NCBI RefSeq assembly: GCF_003096035.1
Contig: NZ_CP029186.1
Coordinates: forward strand, 3,206,001 to 3,270,000
Direction of reading: 5' to 3'
From: Flavobacterium album
Lineage (GTDB): Bacteria > Bacteroidota > Bacteroidia > Flavobacteriales > Flavobacteriaceae
Length of the DNA stretch: 64,000 nt
The position numbers and the translations under genes are program-made. The notes beneath the pieces were generated by a model, which saw only the letters and a list, made by a program, of their open reading frames with translations, was not told the DNA's origin and did no database searches. Below are positions 36,081-44,226 of the stretch, piece after piece (the stretch's first letter is position 1; the number at the start of each line of letters is the position of its first letter).

Positions 36081-36205
36081 CTATAAAATTGGAAGCATTG
36101 TTTGCAGCAATGGAAAATTAGCAGAAAGATCGCATCCATTAGTTAATTGTAAGTAGTTGTGGGCTTACTTTGTTATTTATTAAATAGATGTACATATAAA
36201 TTGTC
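36081..36205 (-). pseudogene. Remnant of the C-terminus of an HNH-protein homologue
   Basis: The sequence matches the last ~40 codons of the HNH gene at 43058-44122. A near-identical block CCATTGCTGCAAACAATG is shared, and the flanks (YVYLFNQQ versus YIYLINNK; QLRDAI versus MDAI) are recognisable with stops and small indels. Only the 3' end survives, in the same orientation as the intact gene. It is a scar of a second, lost copy or of module replacement in the island. Confidence 0.65.
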
Positions 36206-36280
36206 GGATAATTGTAGGCAACAATAGCACGAAAGTGTAAGAGAATTCAATATTTAGATATTCGCCTCTTTAATTTTAAT

Positions 36281-36288
36281 TATCTTTG
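36281..36288 (+). promoter_or_regulatory. -7 promoter element of DUF262 gene
   Basis: TATCTTTG matches TAnnTTTG and lies 72 bases before the start at 36361. A -33 TTTG at the standard distance is not exact. Confidence 0.4.
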
Positions 36289-36360
36289 AAATCCTTAATT
36301 TAAAATAAAATTTTTTCTTTATTCTAGAATCTAAAGCTAATCTCCTAAATACATTTCCTT

Positions 36361-37488
36361 ATGATTGATCTTGAAACCGCAAATAATAATTTACTAAGTG
36401 AAATTGAAAGTGTTCGTAGCGAAATAAAAACCGACAATTTCAGCATGGCGGTTAGGGAACTAATCCAGATATTCAAGGATGGTGACCTAGAACTATTCCC
36501 CTCATATCAAAGACTTTTTCGCTGGGATGATGCTCAAAAAAGCAGGTTTATTGAATCATTGCTGATGGGTATACCGACACCACCAATTTTTATAGCACAG
36601 AAAAAAGGCTCCAAGTGGACAATCGTGGACGTACTTCAAAGGATTTCCACGATCCTGCAGCTTATGGGCTTGTTTAAAGACAATAAAGGGGTTGTAAAAC
36701 CAACCTTCACATTTACTGCAACAGAGAAATTACCATCCATAGAGGGAATGAAGTGGGATCAGCTTGATGAAGACGTTCAAAGAATTATAAAGATGTCTAA
36801 ATTGGACCTTAAGATTATTCTTGTTGAAGATAATATTACTGCACAGTACGAGCTATTCAAGAGGCTTAACACAGGTGCTGTAGCGTTATCAGCTCAGGAA
36901 ATCAGAAACTGTTTGATTATTATGGTCAATGAAGAATACTATAATAAAATTGACACTTTGAAGAACGACGCACACTTTAAGAATACAATAAAATTAACTG
37001 ACGCGAAGAATGAAATTGAATTCCCCATGGAATTAATTTTAAGGTATTTTATTTTAAAATTTGATAGTATTGATTTCACAAAATACAATATGTCATCTGA
37101 TCTGCTTGCTGACTTTATCGATAAAGAAACAGCAAGAATTATTCAAAGTGAATCATTTGTATTGGATACCGAAATTGAAATTTTCAAACGCGTTTTCAAT
37201 CTATTAGATGAAGTACTTTCTGATGAAGCATTCAGAAAATTTAATGTTGAGAAAGATGTATTTGAGGGTGCATTTCTTCAGACCAGCTTTGAAGGTATTG
37301 TTTCAGGAATTGCGCACAATATCGATTATTATGAGAATGATGGTAAAGATAGCTTGAAAGAAAAGATTAAAAACATGTATAAAGATGCGACCTTCATAGA
37401 GGCTGCCAAGAGAGGTAACAAAGCACTTCCAAGAATTCAGAACATGATTGCATTTTCAAACACTTACTTTTTACCAGATGCAAATTAA
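36361..37488 (+). CDS. DUF262 protein with altered DGQQR motif
   Basis: A 375-residue protein of the DUF262 (ParB/sulfiredoxin-like) family found in GmrSD-type and related defence systems. The family pattern is clear at PSYQRLFRWDD...RFIESLLMGIPTPPIFI (about residues 56-81), but the hallmark DGQQRL/DGLQRI motif reads VDVLQRIST (about residue 90), with Val in place of the conserved Gly. No DUF1524 nuclease domain follows. Instead its last eleven bases overlap the start of a HEPN-type nuclease gene, which probably supplies the effector. Likely role: nucleotide-dependent sensor or switch; inference. Confidence 0.82.
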   Translation: MIDLETANNNLLSEIESVRSEIKTDNFSMAVRELIQIFKDGDLELFPSYQRLFRWDDAQKSRFIESLLMGIPTPPIFIAQKKGSKWTIVDVLQRISTILQLMGLFKDNKGVVKPTFTFTATEKLPSIEGMKWDQLDEDVQRIIKMSKLDLKIILVEDNITAQYELFKRLNTGAVALSAQEIRNCLIIMVNEEYYNKIDTLKNDAHFKNTIKLTDAKNEIEFPMELILRYFILKFDSIDFTKYNMSSDLLADFIDKETARIIQSESFVLDTEIEIFKRVFNLLDEVLSDEAFRKFNVEKDVFEGAFLQTSFEGIVSGIAHNIDYYENDGKDSLKEKIKNMYKDATFIEAAKRGNKALPRIQNMIAFSNTYFLPDAN

Positions 37489-38245
37489 AGATTTTGAAGA
37501 TTTACTAGTGGAGGATTGGACCTGGCGCAAAAAAGAAGTTTCAGATCTGATTTTGTTTGCCGAAAAGGAAGAAAACACAGTACTTCTAAAGTCCATTATT
37601 CTATTATTATATGCACATTGGGAAGGCTATATAAAAAAAAGCAGCAAGACGTATCTCAAATATATATGTGACAATAATCATAAGCTAAATGAATTAACAG
37701 ATAATTTTAAAGCGGTAGCCTTAAAAGGATTGACAGGTGAAGTTATAAAAAGTGGTAATACTTTAAGCCTTCAAAATGAACTTCTTTACATAAAGAAATT
37801 TTCCCATTTGGATAATATTTCAATAGATCATCACATAAAAATTGATTTAGATGATGAAAAGGATAAAAATATCATTAATACGCATGATAATCTAAATCCG
37901 GAAATTTTTGGTAATATTTTAAAAATTATAGGGATTGATTACAAAGAACAATATGATGCCAAGGAAATTTTTATAAATACATACCTGTTGTCAAATAGGA
38001 ATGCGATAGGCCATGGTAGTAAAGAATTATTCAAGGATGAGAATTTTGAATTTAAGATCTCTTCAATGAAAAGGTTGAGGGATGTAATCTTGGTTATTGT
38101 AGAGAACTTCAGGGATGAACTGATAGAATTTGCTCATAACAGTTTGTATTTAAAAGCTAACGAAGAAAAAGCCAAGCAGTTAAAGCAAAAATTTGAATCT
38201 CAATTAAAAGATGCCTTCACCGAAATCGACAAGGCTTATGCTTAA
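37478..38245 (+). CDS. MAE_28990/MAE_18760-type HEPN nuclease
   Basis: A 255-residue helical protein with the HEPN catalytic motif RNAIGH (R-X4-H) near residue 175 and the N-terminal WRKKEVSDL...LLYAHWEGYIKKSS pattern that I associate with the MAE_28990/MAE_18760 HEPN group. Such proteins are RNases thought to act in abortive infection, and commonly accompany DUF262 proteins. The ATG at 37478 overlaps the DUF262 gene by eleven bases; an upstream in-frame ATG at 37448 is possible but lies deeper in that gene. Confidence 0.8.
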   Translation: MQIKDFEDLLVEDWTWRKKEVSDLILFAEKEENTVLLKSIILLLYAHWEGYIKKSSKTYLKYICDNNHKLNELTDNFKAVALKGLTGEVIKSGNTLSLQNELLYIKKFSHLDNISIDHHIKIDLDDEKDKNIINTHDNLNPEIFGNILKIIGIDYKEQYDAKEIFINTYLLSNRNAIGHGSKELFKDENFEFKISSMKRLRDVILVIVENFRDELIEFAHNSLYLKANEEKAKQLKQKFESQLKDAFTEIDKAYA

Positions 38246-38248
38246 TAT

Positions 38249-39379
38249 CTAATTGTCTTTGTTAATAATCATATCTTCAAGATCACCAACATTAATCCTA
38301 ACTTGAAGAGGATCCTCTACTAATACTGTTTTATTAAGATATTGAATGTCTGGACATACTAAAACTTTTAGCACTCCCTCATCCTTAAGATCTTTGGAAA
38401 TAAGTTTCCATTTAATCTTTAGGTCATGCTTTTCAGCAAGTGGCTTTATATAGACTTCATCTGAAGTATAGCTGTCATCTCCTACCAGAATTTTAGTTTC
38501 TGGCAATACTTTACCTGCATTGCTGTCATTGGATAAGATTAGGTCAGACCGAAAGAAGGATTTTGAAATTACAGCCAAACCAGTATGGTTTTCATTTGTG
38601 TCCGCCATGTCCTGAATGTCCTCTTCAATCTCGAAAAATAGCTTGAACTCTTCTATTGGACTGTCGCCTGTATTTTGTATCCTTAAAGCAAAACTGAAAT
38701 AACTTAGATTTACTTCAGTTGTAGAAGCTACAGGATAAGCCAAGCCTTGCATCATTTTATTGACACTGATAATATTATTGAGAGCTTCCGGATACACCGG
38801 GTGCGCAGGCACAATCTTTTGCCTGTAATGGGTTGTCTCTTTCTTAAATTGGGGTATTGCCGATAACTCTGTTGTTGAATCGTGAAAGGTCACTAAAACG
38901 CTCTTGCTGGTCTTGAAGTTTTGGCTTTTAAGGTACCAGTCATGCGTGTGACGGTTCTCGTCAATCATATCCACTATGTCTTCCCAGGAAAAGATGTGGA
39001 TCTCAAAGCTCCCAGCGGCTTTATTCTCTATATTCTTATTTCTGATATAAGCCTCTATGCTAGCATCCTTAACCGCCGTGGTTGCAAAGTATAGCTTTTT
39101 TAGAGGCGGATCAAATGCTCGCGCCAATTTTATTTCCTTGTCGATCTCAGTTTCAGTAAATTGCTTGTTAGTGTATTCATCCTTTCCCTTGCATTGTATA
39201 CCGAAATAGGCATCCTCCCCGAAAGGAATGCCATAGACATCTACTCCATTCTGATCCTGTCCAGCCCTTCCGTTCTTTTTTATCTCGGGACAGTTCCATA
39301 TTTCTCCCCACAGTTTTTTGCACAGGGTTTCAAAATCCTGCCAGTTGGCGGGACGTCGTAATGATTTGGATGCTTCCAT
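38249..39379 (-). CDS. PD-(D/E)XK nuclease-domain protein
   Basis: A 376-residue protein. The first ~150 residues look like a restriction-endonuclease fold: NWQDFETLCKKLW helix with Glu16, GVDVYG with Asp47, and IQCKGK with Gln62-x-Lys64, the D...QxK core of Mrr-like nucleases. The remaining ~220 residues are strand-rich with no named domain (several immunoglobulin-like strand patterns) and may recognise a target. It converges on the HEPN gene with three bases between stops and diverges from the methyltransferase gene. It could be a stand-alone defence nuclease or a modification-dependent partner of the adjacent restriction system. Confidence 0.72.
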   Translation of the reverse strand: MEASKSLRRPANWQDFETLCKKLWGEIWNCPEIKKNGRAGQDQNGVDVYGIPFGEDAYFGIQCKGKDEYTNKQFTETEIDKEIKLARAFDPPLKKLYFATTAVKDASIEAYIRNKNIENKAAGSFEIHIFSWEDIVDMIDENRHTHDWYLKSQNFKTSKSVLVTFHDSTTELSAIPQFKKETTHYRQKIVPAHPVYPEALNNIISVNKMMQGLAYPVASTTEVNLSYFSFALRIQNTGDSPIEEFKLFFEIEEDIQDMADTNENHTGLAVISKSFFRSDLILSNDSNAGKVLPETKILVGDDSYTSDEVYIKPLAEKHDLKIKWKLISKDLKDEGVLKVLVCPDIQYLNKTVLVEDPLQVRINVGDLEDMIINKDN

Positions 39380-39467
39380 TTTTTTCTTATAAAAGATTAG
39401 TGTTACGGTTCTCGCTAATCTCCCGATAAAGATAGCGATTGATTTTAAATTTGATTATTTTTGACAC

Positions 39468-41315
39468 ATGAAGAACTCGATTGCCAGCCGTAAAAATAAT
39501 AGCACAACCTATTCCCTCTTACGGGAAGGGACGTTGACGGCACTGCTGCCAGAAACTGATCCCCTAAAAACATTACATAGTGGGAGGATAATGGCCAAGG
39601 CATGGGCAAAGGACTTGCCTGAGAACAAGAAATTTGACCTCGTCCAGAATTTTATAAGGCAGGTAATCGTGGTATACTGGCAGATCGTGCATGATAAACC
39701 GGTCAACTTAAAGAGGCTGCCTCCCTTTCAATATTCTTTCAGGAAGGCAAGACTGGACAACTCTGCAACAGCTGTCGCAAATGCCCTTGGGAGGGCAGTC
39801 GCAAGGTTTGGCGTGACAGAGGCTGCCTTCCATGTTGGAACAATATATACCTCCCTCCTGCCCGACACGTTGCGTTCCAAGAACGGAATATTCTATACTC
39901 CTCCATCATTGTCCTCTCGGCTTATTGAAATGTCTGAAGCTTCGGGTGTTAATTGGTCTACGGCAAAAGTAGCCGATCCTGCCTGTGGAGGTGGAGCCTT
40001 TCTGGCTCCGGTGGCCCTAAAAATAATGGAATCGCTTCCTGATCTCAAGGGGCTTGGGTTAGTGGAACATCTGGAAGCAAATTTGCGTGGTTATGAGATA
40101 GACCCTTTTGCGGCATGGATTACGCAAGTCTTTCTTGAAGTAGCGGTAAAGGACAGGATTGTAGGAGCCAAAAGAAACGTCCGTAGCCTTGTAACCATAT
40201 GCAACACTTTGGAGTATGAATTTGGAGAAGCGGAACAATATGATTTGGTAATCGGAAACCCGCCCTATGGGAAGGTTTCCATAAGCGACGCGACAAAAGA
40301 AAAGTATAAGGAAAGCCTTTTTGGACATGCCAACCTATATGGGCTATTTACCCATTTGGCAATTAATATGACCAAGTCCAAAGGCATCGTAAGCTACCTC
40401 ACTCCTACCAGCTTTCTTTCCGGAGAATATTTCAAGAACCTGCGAAGCTATATATTGTCAAAGGCTTCACCCAGTGAAATTGATTTCGTGGCGATACGAA
40501 AAGGGGTGTTTGAGGATGTCCTTCAGGAAACAATGCTTGCTGTCTATAAAAAACAGACAATGAAACAAGCTCAGGTTGATGTAAATGAGATCATCACATC
40601 GACAGAAGATGAATCTATCGTGGAGAGTTTTGGAACTTTCAACGTGAAAGCTTTACAATCCAATCCCTGGATACTGCCTCGCACATTGGAACAGTCCAAG
40701 ATTATTCCCGCCATGTCAAAAATGAGATTTCGCTTATCCGATTGGGGCTATAAAATCAGTACAGGACAGCTGGTATGGAATAGGAATAAAGCACAGCTCA
40801 GCGATACCTATAAGAAAAATGCATTTCCGGTAATATGGTCTGAAAGTATTACACAGGAGGGTAATTTCGTATTACGTGCGGAAAAGAAGAATCACTCTAC
40901 CTGGTTTCATTATAAGGGTGAAGAATATCTCCTGACAAGAAAACCCTGCCTACTGCTGCAGCGGACCACTTCCAAGGAACAGGAAAAGCGACTGAATGCA
41001 GCCATTCTTCCTCAGGAATTATTGGATAAAAGGAAAGCGGTGGTCGTTGAAAACCATATCAATATCATAAGCGCCTCGGAAGAAAGAGCTAAAGTCGAAC
41101 TAAACGTATTATGTGTTTTCCTTAACAGCAAGGCGGTTAATGATGCTTTCAGAACAATAAGCGGAAGCGTTGCCGTCTCTGCTTATGAACTAGGGTCATT
41201 GCCGGTACCTTCACCGCAAAAACTGAAAAAATTAAAGGAGCTGGTTGATACCAAGGCCCACCCTTCTTTGATAGAGAAAGAGTGTCATGATCTTTATACC
41301 TTACATAATGAGTAA
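39468..41315 (+). CDS. Type II N6-adenine DNA methyltransferase
   Basis: A 615-residue class I methyltransferase with the SAM-binding motif DPACGGGAFL near residue 170 and the catalytic NPPY near residue 263, as in gamma-type N6-adenine methylases. A long C-terminal part presumably holds the target-recognition domain (LCVFLNSKAVNDAF segment). The gene overlaps its restriction partner by eight bases. A TATTTTTG box (39456-39463) lies only four bases before the ATG, which if used would give an almost leaderless transcript. Confidence 0.9.
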   Translation: MKNSIASRKNNSTTYSLLREGTLTALLPETDPLKTLHSGRIMAKAWAKDLPENKKFDLVQNFIRQVIVVYWQIVHDKPVNLKRLPPFQYSFRKARLDNSATAVANALGRAVARFGVTEAAFHVGTIYTSLLPDTLRSKNGIFYTPPSLSSRLIEMSEASGVNWSTAKVADPACGGGAFLAPVALKIMESLPDLKGLGLVEHLEANLRGYEIDPFAAWITQVFLEVAVKDRIVGAKRNVRSLVTICNTLEYEFGEAEQYDLVIGNPPYGKVSISDATKEKYKESLFGHANLYGLFTHLAINMTKSKGIVSYLTPTSFLSGEYFKNLRSYILSKASPSEIDFVAIRKGVFEDVLQETMLAVYKKQTMKQAQVDVNEIITSTEDESIVESFGTFNVKALQSNPWILPRTLEQSKIIPAMSKMRFRLSDWGYKISTGQLVWNRNKAQLSDTYKKNAFPVIWSESITQEGNFVLRAEKKNHSTWFHYKGEEYLLTRKPCLLLQRTTSKEQEKRLNAAILPQELLDKRKAVVVENHINIISASEERAKVELNVLCVFLNSKAVNDAFRTISGSVAVSAYELGSLPVPSPQKLKKLKELVDTKAHPSLIEKECHDLYTLHNE

Positions 41316-42393
41316 CCAGCTACCACCGTACATTACAAGGGAAGCAGTTTTGGAAAGGCTTCCTACTATTTTTCCCGAAGGGACTCCAAACCGCAACTAT
41401 TGCATAAGGCTGATGTCAGCAAGCACCATCTTTACTATGCTGTATATCGGAGCCATTGATGGAAATGATATCTACGCCGCCCCAAAGCATATATACAGGA
41501 TGACAGTCGAACAGGCAGAAGATAATACATCAGCGGGCCGGATCAATTATAGGGTTAATTCATTGAAAAAAGGTGTGGACATCCCGGGAATCCGATGGTA
41601 TGCCGACAATACAAGAGAGCCCATACGGGATGAGACCTTAAGGGAAGGGCTTCAGCGCGTGGGAGCGGTTATAGCCATACCAATTCCGACGACATCCAGC
41701 AAACCACGCTATGCACTCCAACAGGATTTTGCGGCTCTCTTTAATCCTGATCTTACGGGAGATGTTCTGGCAAGGGCAATTGAGCAATGGCAACAGAATA
41801 ACCTGAGTACCGGGGCCCTGATGCGAATATCGCTCGCTGGCAGGACTTCAGGTAGTGCTACAGGGAATGTACTGGTTTCTCTTCCTAATGGTGAGGTTAG
41901 AAGCCTGAGTACCGGATTGAGCTCGGATATTTCTAAGGCGGTGATCGAAATATTCGCGCCAATATACTTGGTAAATCCCGCGGTACTGTGGATAAGTACC
42001 AGCGATGCGAAAGTTCCGTATCTGGATAAAAGGATTGCAGACTCTATCGGCCTAAACATAGAGGCGGACAAAGAGTTACCGGATATAATTTTAGCGGACT
42101 TGGCAGGAGACACTCCTACATTAATCTTCGTTGAAGTTGTTGCGACTGACGGTGCCGTTACTCCCAGGAGACAGGAGGCCATATATAATATAACCAACAC
42201 CGCAGGATTGGAACGAGAAAGTATCGCCTTTGTGACTGCCTATCTGGATAGGCAAAGTCCCGGCTTTAAGAAAACAATTTCAAATCTGGCCTGGGGCAGC
42301 TTTGCATGGTTCGTTTCCGAACCTGATAAGATAGTCCATTTTAGCGATGGACGCTCCAAACTCATAGATATTATCTCTCCAATAAATATTTAG
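41308..42393 (+). CDS. BsuBI/PstI-family restriction endonuclease
   Basis: A 361-residue protein. The C-terminal half carries the BsuBI/PstI hallmark LPDIILADL followed by LIFVEVVATDGAVTPRRQEAI (catalytic acidic residues in the PD...EVV arrangement); the N-terminal half is the family's helical DNA-binding part. PstI-type enzymes cut CTGCAG, but the specificity here cannot be read from sequence. The ATG at 41308 overlaps the methyltransferase stop; an upstream in-frame ATG at 41287 is less likely. Forms a complete type II restriction-modification system. Confidence 0.9.
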   Translation: MSNQLPPYITREAVLERLPTIFPEGTPNRNYCIRLMSASTIFTMLYIGAIDGNDIYAAPKHIYRMTVEQAEDNTSAGRINYRVNSLKKGVDIPGIRWYADNTREPIRDETLREGLQRVGAVIAIPIPTTSSKPRYALQQDFAALFNPDLTGDVLARAIEQWQQNNLSTGALMRISLAGRTSGSATGNVLVSLPNGEVRSLSTGLSSDISKAVIEIFAPIYLVNPAVLWISTSDAKVPYLDKRIADSIGLNIEADKELPDIILADLAGDTPTLIFVEVVATDGAVTPRRQEAIYNITNTAGLERESIAFVTAYLDRQSPGFKKTISNLAWGSFAWFVSEPDKIVHFSDGRSKLIDIISPINI

Positions 42394-42434
42394 GTAGATA
42401 TATTTTATAACTAAGAAAAACTATAGCTGATAAC

Positions 42435-43016
42435 ATGCTGAGCACAGAAGATTTGGTTACGCCTGCCGCTACACTACCGTTAACGGTAGGAGATTCTATG
42501 ACATCATCTGACATCATAGCCTTATTTGCAACGCTAATTTCAATTTTCGCATTTGCAATAACTTTTCTGAGTTATCGGAGAGAACGTAGTAAATCCAACC
42601 AAGATTTGGTTTTTCAGGAAAAAATAGCTGCTTATAAGGACCTGTCGCGTCATGCTAACATCCTCTTCGAATCATTCTTCGACCTTGTAGAGGACTTGCA
42701 GGATCATGACGGGACAAAAAAGCAATGGACAAAGCATCTTGAAAAGGAATGCAGAGCTTATGACGATCAGGTAACAAAATTTCAGGAAGTCATTTTTGAG
42801 TCGATCCCCATACTGCCTGAGAAGGTTTACAGGGAATTGATTGAATTTGGTCTGGAATCAAGGCATTTTATTACTTCGGCCTTTAATGGAGATTCCCTGC
42901 TTACAATCAATGCACATGATAAGCTTGAAAAAAGCCTTAGAAATATTATCAAATTGATGCGGAAGGATTTAAATGTTGATAAGGTAAATATCAACCTAAA
43001 GAAGAGATTAAAATAA
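42435..43016 (+). CDS. Single-pass membrane protein, unknown
   Basis: A 193-residue protein with one membrane segment (about residues 26-45, IIALFATLISIFAFAITFL), then a basic stretch and a cytosolic helical domain of about 140 residues. No family recognised. A Met at residue 22 (42498) may be the true start, placing the membrane segment at the N-terminus. It follows the restriction gene by 41 bases and converges with the HNH gene. Small membrane proteins with a cytosolic domain are often effectors in defence modules, but here that is only context. Confidence 0.6.
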   Translation: MLSTEDLVTPAATLPLTVGDSMTSSDIIALFATLISIFAFAITFLSYRRERSKSNQDLVFQEKIAAYKDLSRHANILFESFFDLVEDLQDHDGTKKQWTKHLEKECRAYDDQVTKFQEVIFESIPILPEKVYRELIEFGLESRHFITSAFNGDSLLTINAHDKLEKSLRNIIKLMRKDLNVDKVNINLKKRLK

Positions 43017-43057
43017 AATTTTTCCGGCCTCTTAGCATATTAATTCTATCTTATCTT

Positions 43058-44122
43058 TTAATCCGCATAAAATTGGAAGCCATTGTTTGCAGCAATGGAA
43101 ATTAAGGGAGAGATGGCATCCCTTAGCTGAACATAATTAAATGCAGGTTCGCCCGCTTGTTGATTAAACAGGTACACATATTCCTCCAGAAGTTTTGATT
43201 TGGGACTGACTTCCGAAACAATCTCAAACGCTGTTTTTTGGAGGTCGTAAAACTTATCAAAATGTAGATCCATACTTGGAAGCTTATCGCTCTTCATTGA
43301 ATTATATATTACATCAATTGGAGCCAGATTCCAGATAAGGTCATGTGATACAAAGGCATGTGGCACGAAATGATCCAAGGCGTACTTGTTTATATTCAGT
43401 TCACTATCTGTATAAATACATTTTACAGTTCCTAGCTCCTTAAAAACAATATCCCAGTAGTTCTTCCTTTGATTCGTAAGCGACCCTCTGAATGGAGGTT
43501 TGATTAGCTTTCCTGGAATATCAGGAACATTAGGATTACGGACTTGTAAAAAGCTTGAAAGGTTCCAATAACAGAAATCCTTTAGAATCCTAGCATTGCT
43601 TTTTATGTAATCTATCCAGATTGGATTGATTTCGATATGGTCTGTATGCAATCCATATAAAATCTGGTTGTGGAAACTTTGGGATTCCAGATAAATTCTG
43701 TTTCTATACTGGGTATAATTTTCATCCTTGTTTTTACCGATCCAGGGTGTTAGGAACCAGTGTGGAACATTCTTATCGAAATGCCTCAATAGGGAAATTG
43801 TTTCCTTGTTTTTGCTATTTAAAAGTACCTCTAATAATTGTTCTCTTCTAATACTTATTGGTATAGCTTCTGTTGCTGCAATCGCCTTGATAGCTTGCTG
43901 GATCAAATCCTGGTTGCCAAATGAAATATGAAAATAATTTACCGTATACCATGCGTTTGCCAGCATCCTGGCAAAAAGTTCCTTTTTGTCTACTGACAGC
44001 TTCCCTTCTTCTATTACGTCTATTATGGCAAGCAACCAGTAATACTTATAGGTGGCCGAAGTATTATTGAAGGCAGATGCCAGAGGGGCGATATTAAGTA
44101 ATGAAGAAGATGGTAAGCTCAT
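43058..44122 (-). CDS. HNH endonuclease-domain protein
   Basis: A 354-residue protein. The C-terminal third has an HNH-like motif LDHFVPHAFVSHDLIWNLAP followed by an N...K pair (NSMKSDKLPS, about residues 270-280): Asp-His at the start, Asn in the WNLAP strand and a final Lys-bearing helix. The N-terminal 200 residues are helical and may be a sensor. A decayed copy of its C-terminus is present at 36081-36205, so this gene family has been exchanged within the island. Function is probably DNA cleavage in defence; inferred from domain and context. Confidence 0.7.
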   Translation of the reverse strand: MSLPSSSLLNIAPLASAFNNTSATYKYYWLLAIIDVIEEGKLSVDKKELFARMLANAWYTVNYFHISFGNQDLIQQAIKAIAATEAIPISIRREQLLEVLLNSKNKETISLLRHFDKNVPHWFLTPWIGKNKDENYTQYRNRIYLESQSFHNQILYGLHTDHIEINPIWIDYIKSNARILKDFCYWNLSSFLQVRNPNVPDIPGKLIKPPFRGSLTNQRKNYWDIVFKELGTVKCIYTDSELNINKYALDHFVPHAFVSHDLIWNLAPIDVIYNSMKSDKLPSMDLHFDKFYDLQKTAFEIVSEVSPKSKLLEEYVYLFNQQAGEPAFNYVQLRDAISPLISIAANNGFQFYAD

Positions 44123-44226
44123 TTGATTTTTTAATTAAGCAGGAACATACCAAAATTGTAAAAGATTTTATATATTATCCTGCCTAAATTGTTACGGCAT
44201 TAAAAATACTTAATTAAATATTTCAT

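Larger units (their letters stand above)
35801..36360. other. AT-rich spacer with decayed gene ends
   Basis: These 560 bp contain no intact gene. A 37-codon frame at 35900-36013 ends with LNAFLNSKDSRLTT, which faintly resembles the C-terminal LNSK segment of adenine methyltransferases such as the one at 39468-41315 (VLCVFLNSKAVND). A clearer remnant lies at 36081-36205 (separate entry). The promoter of the DUF262 gene lies at the right end. Confidence 0.5.

Noticed and set aside
39456..39463. TATTTTTG box directly before the methyltransferase start as a promoter
   Set aside because: The motif matches TAnnTTTG, but it ends four bases before the ATG with no -33 box at the right distance, so it was not listed as a promoter.
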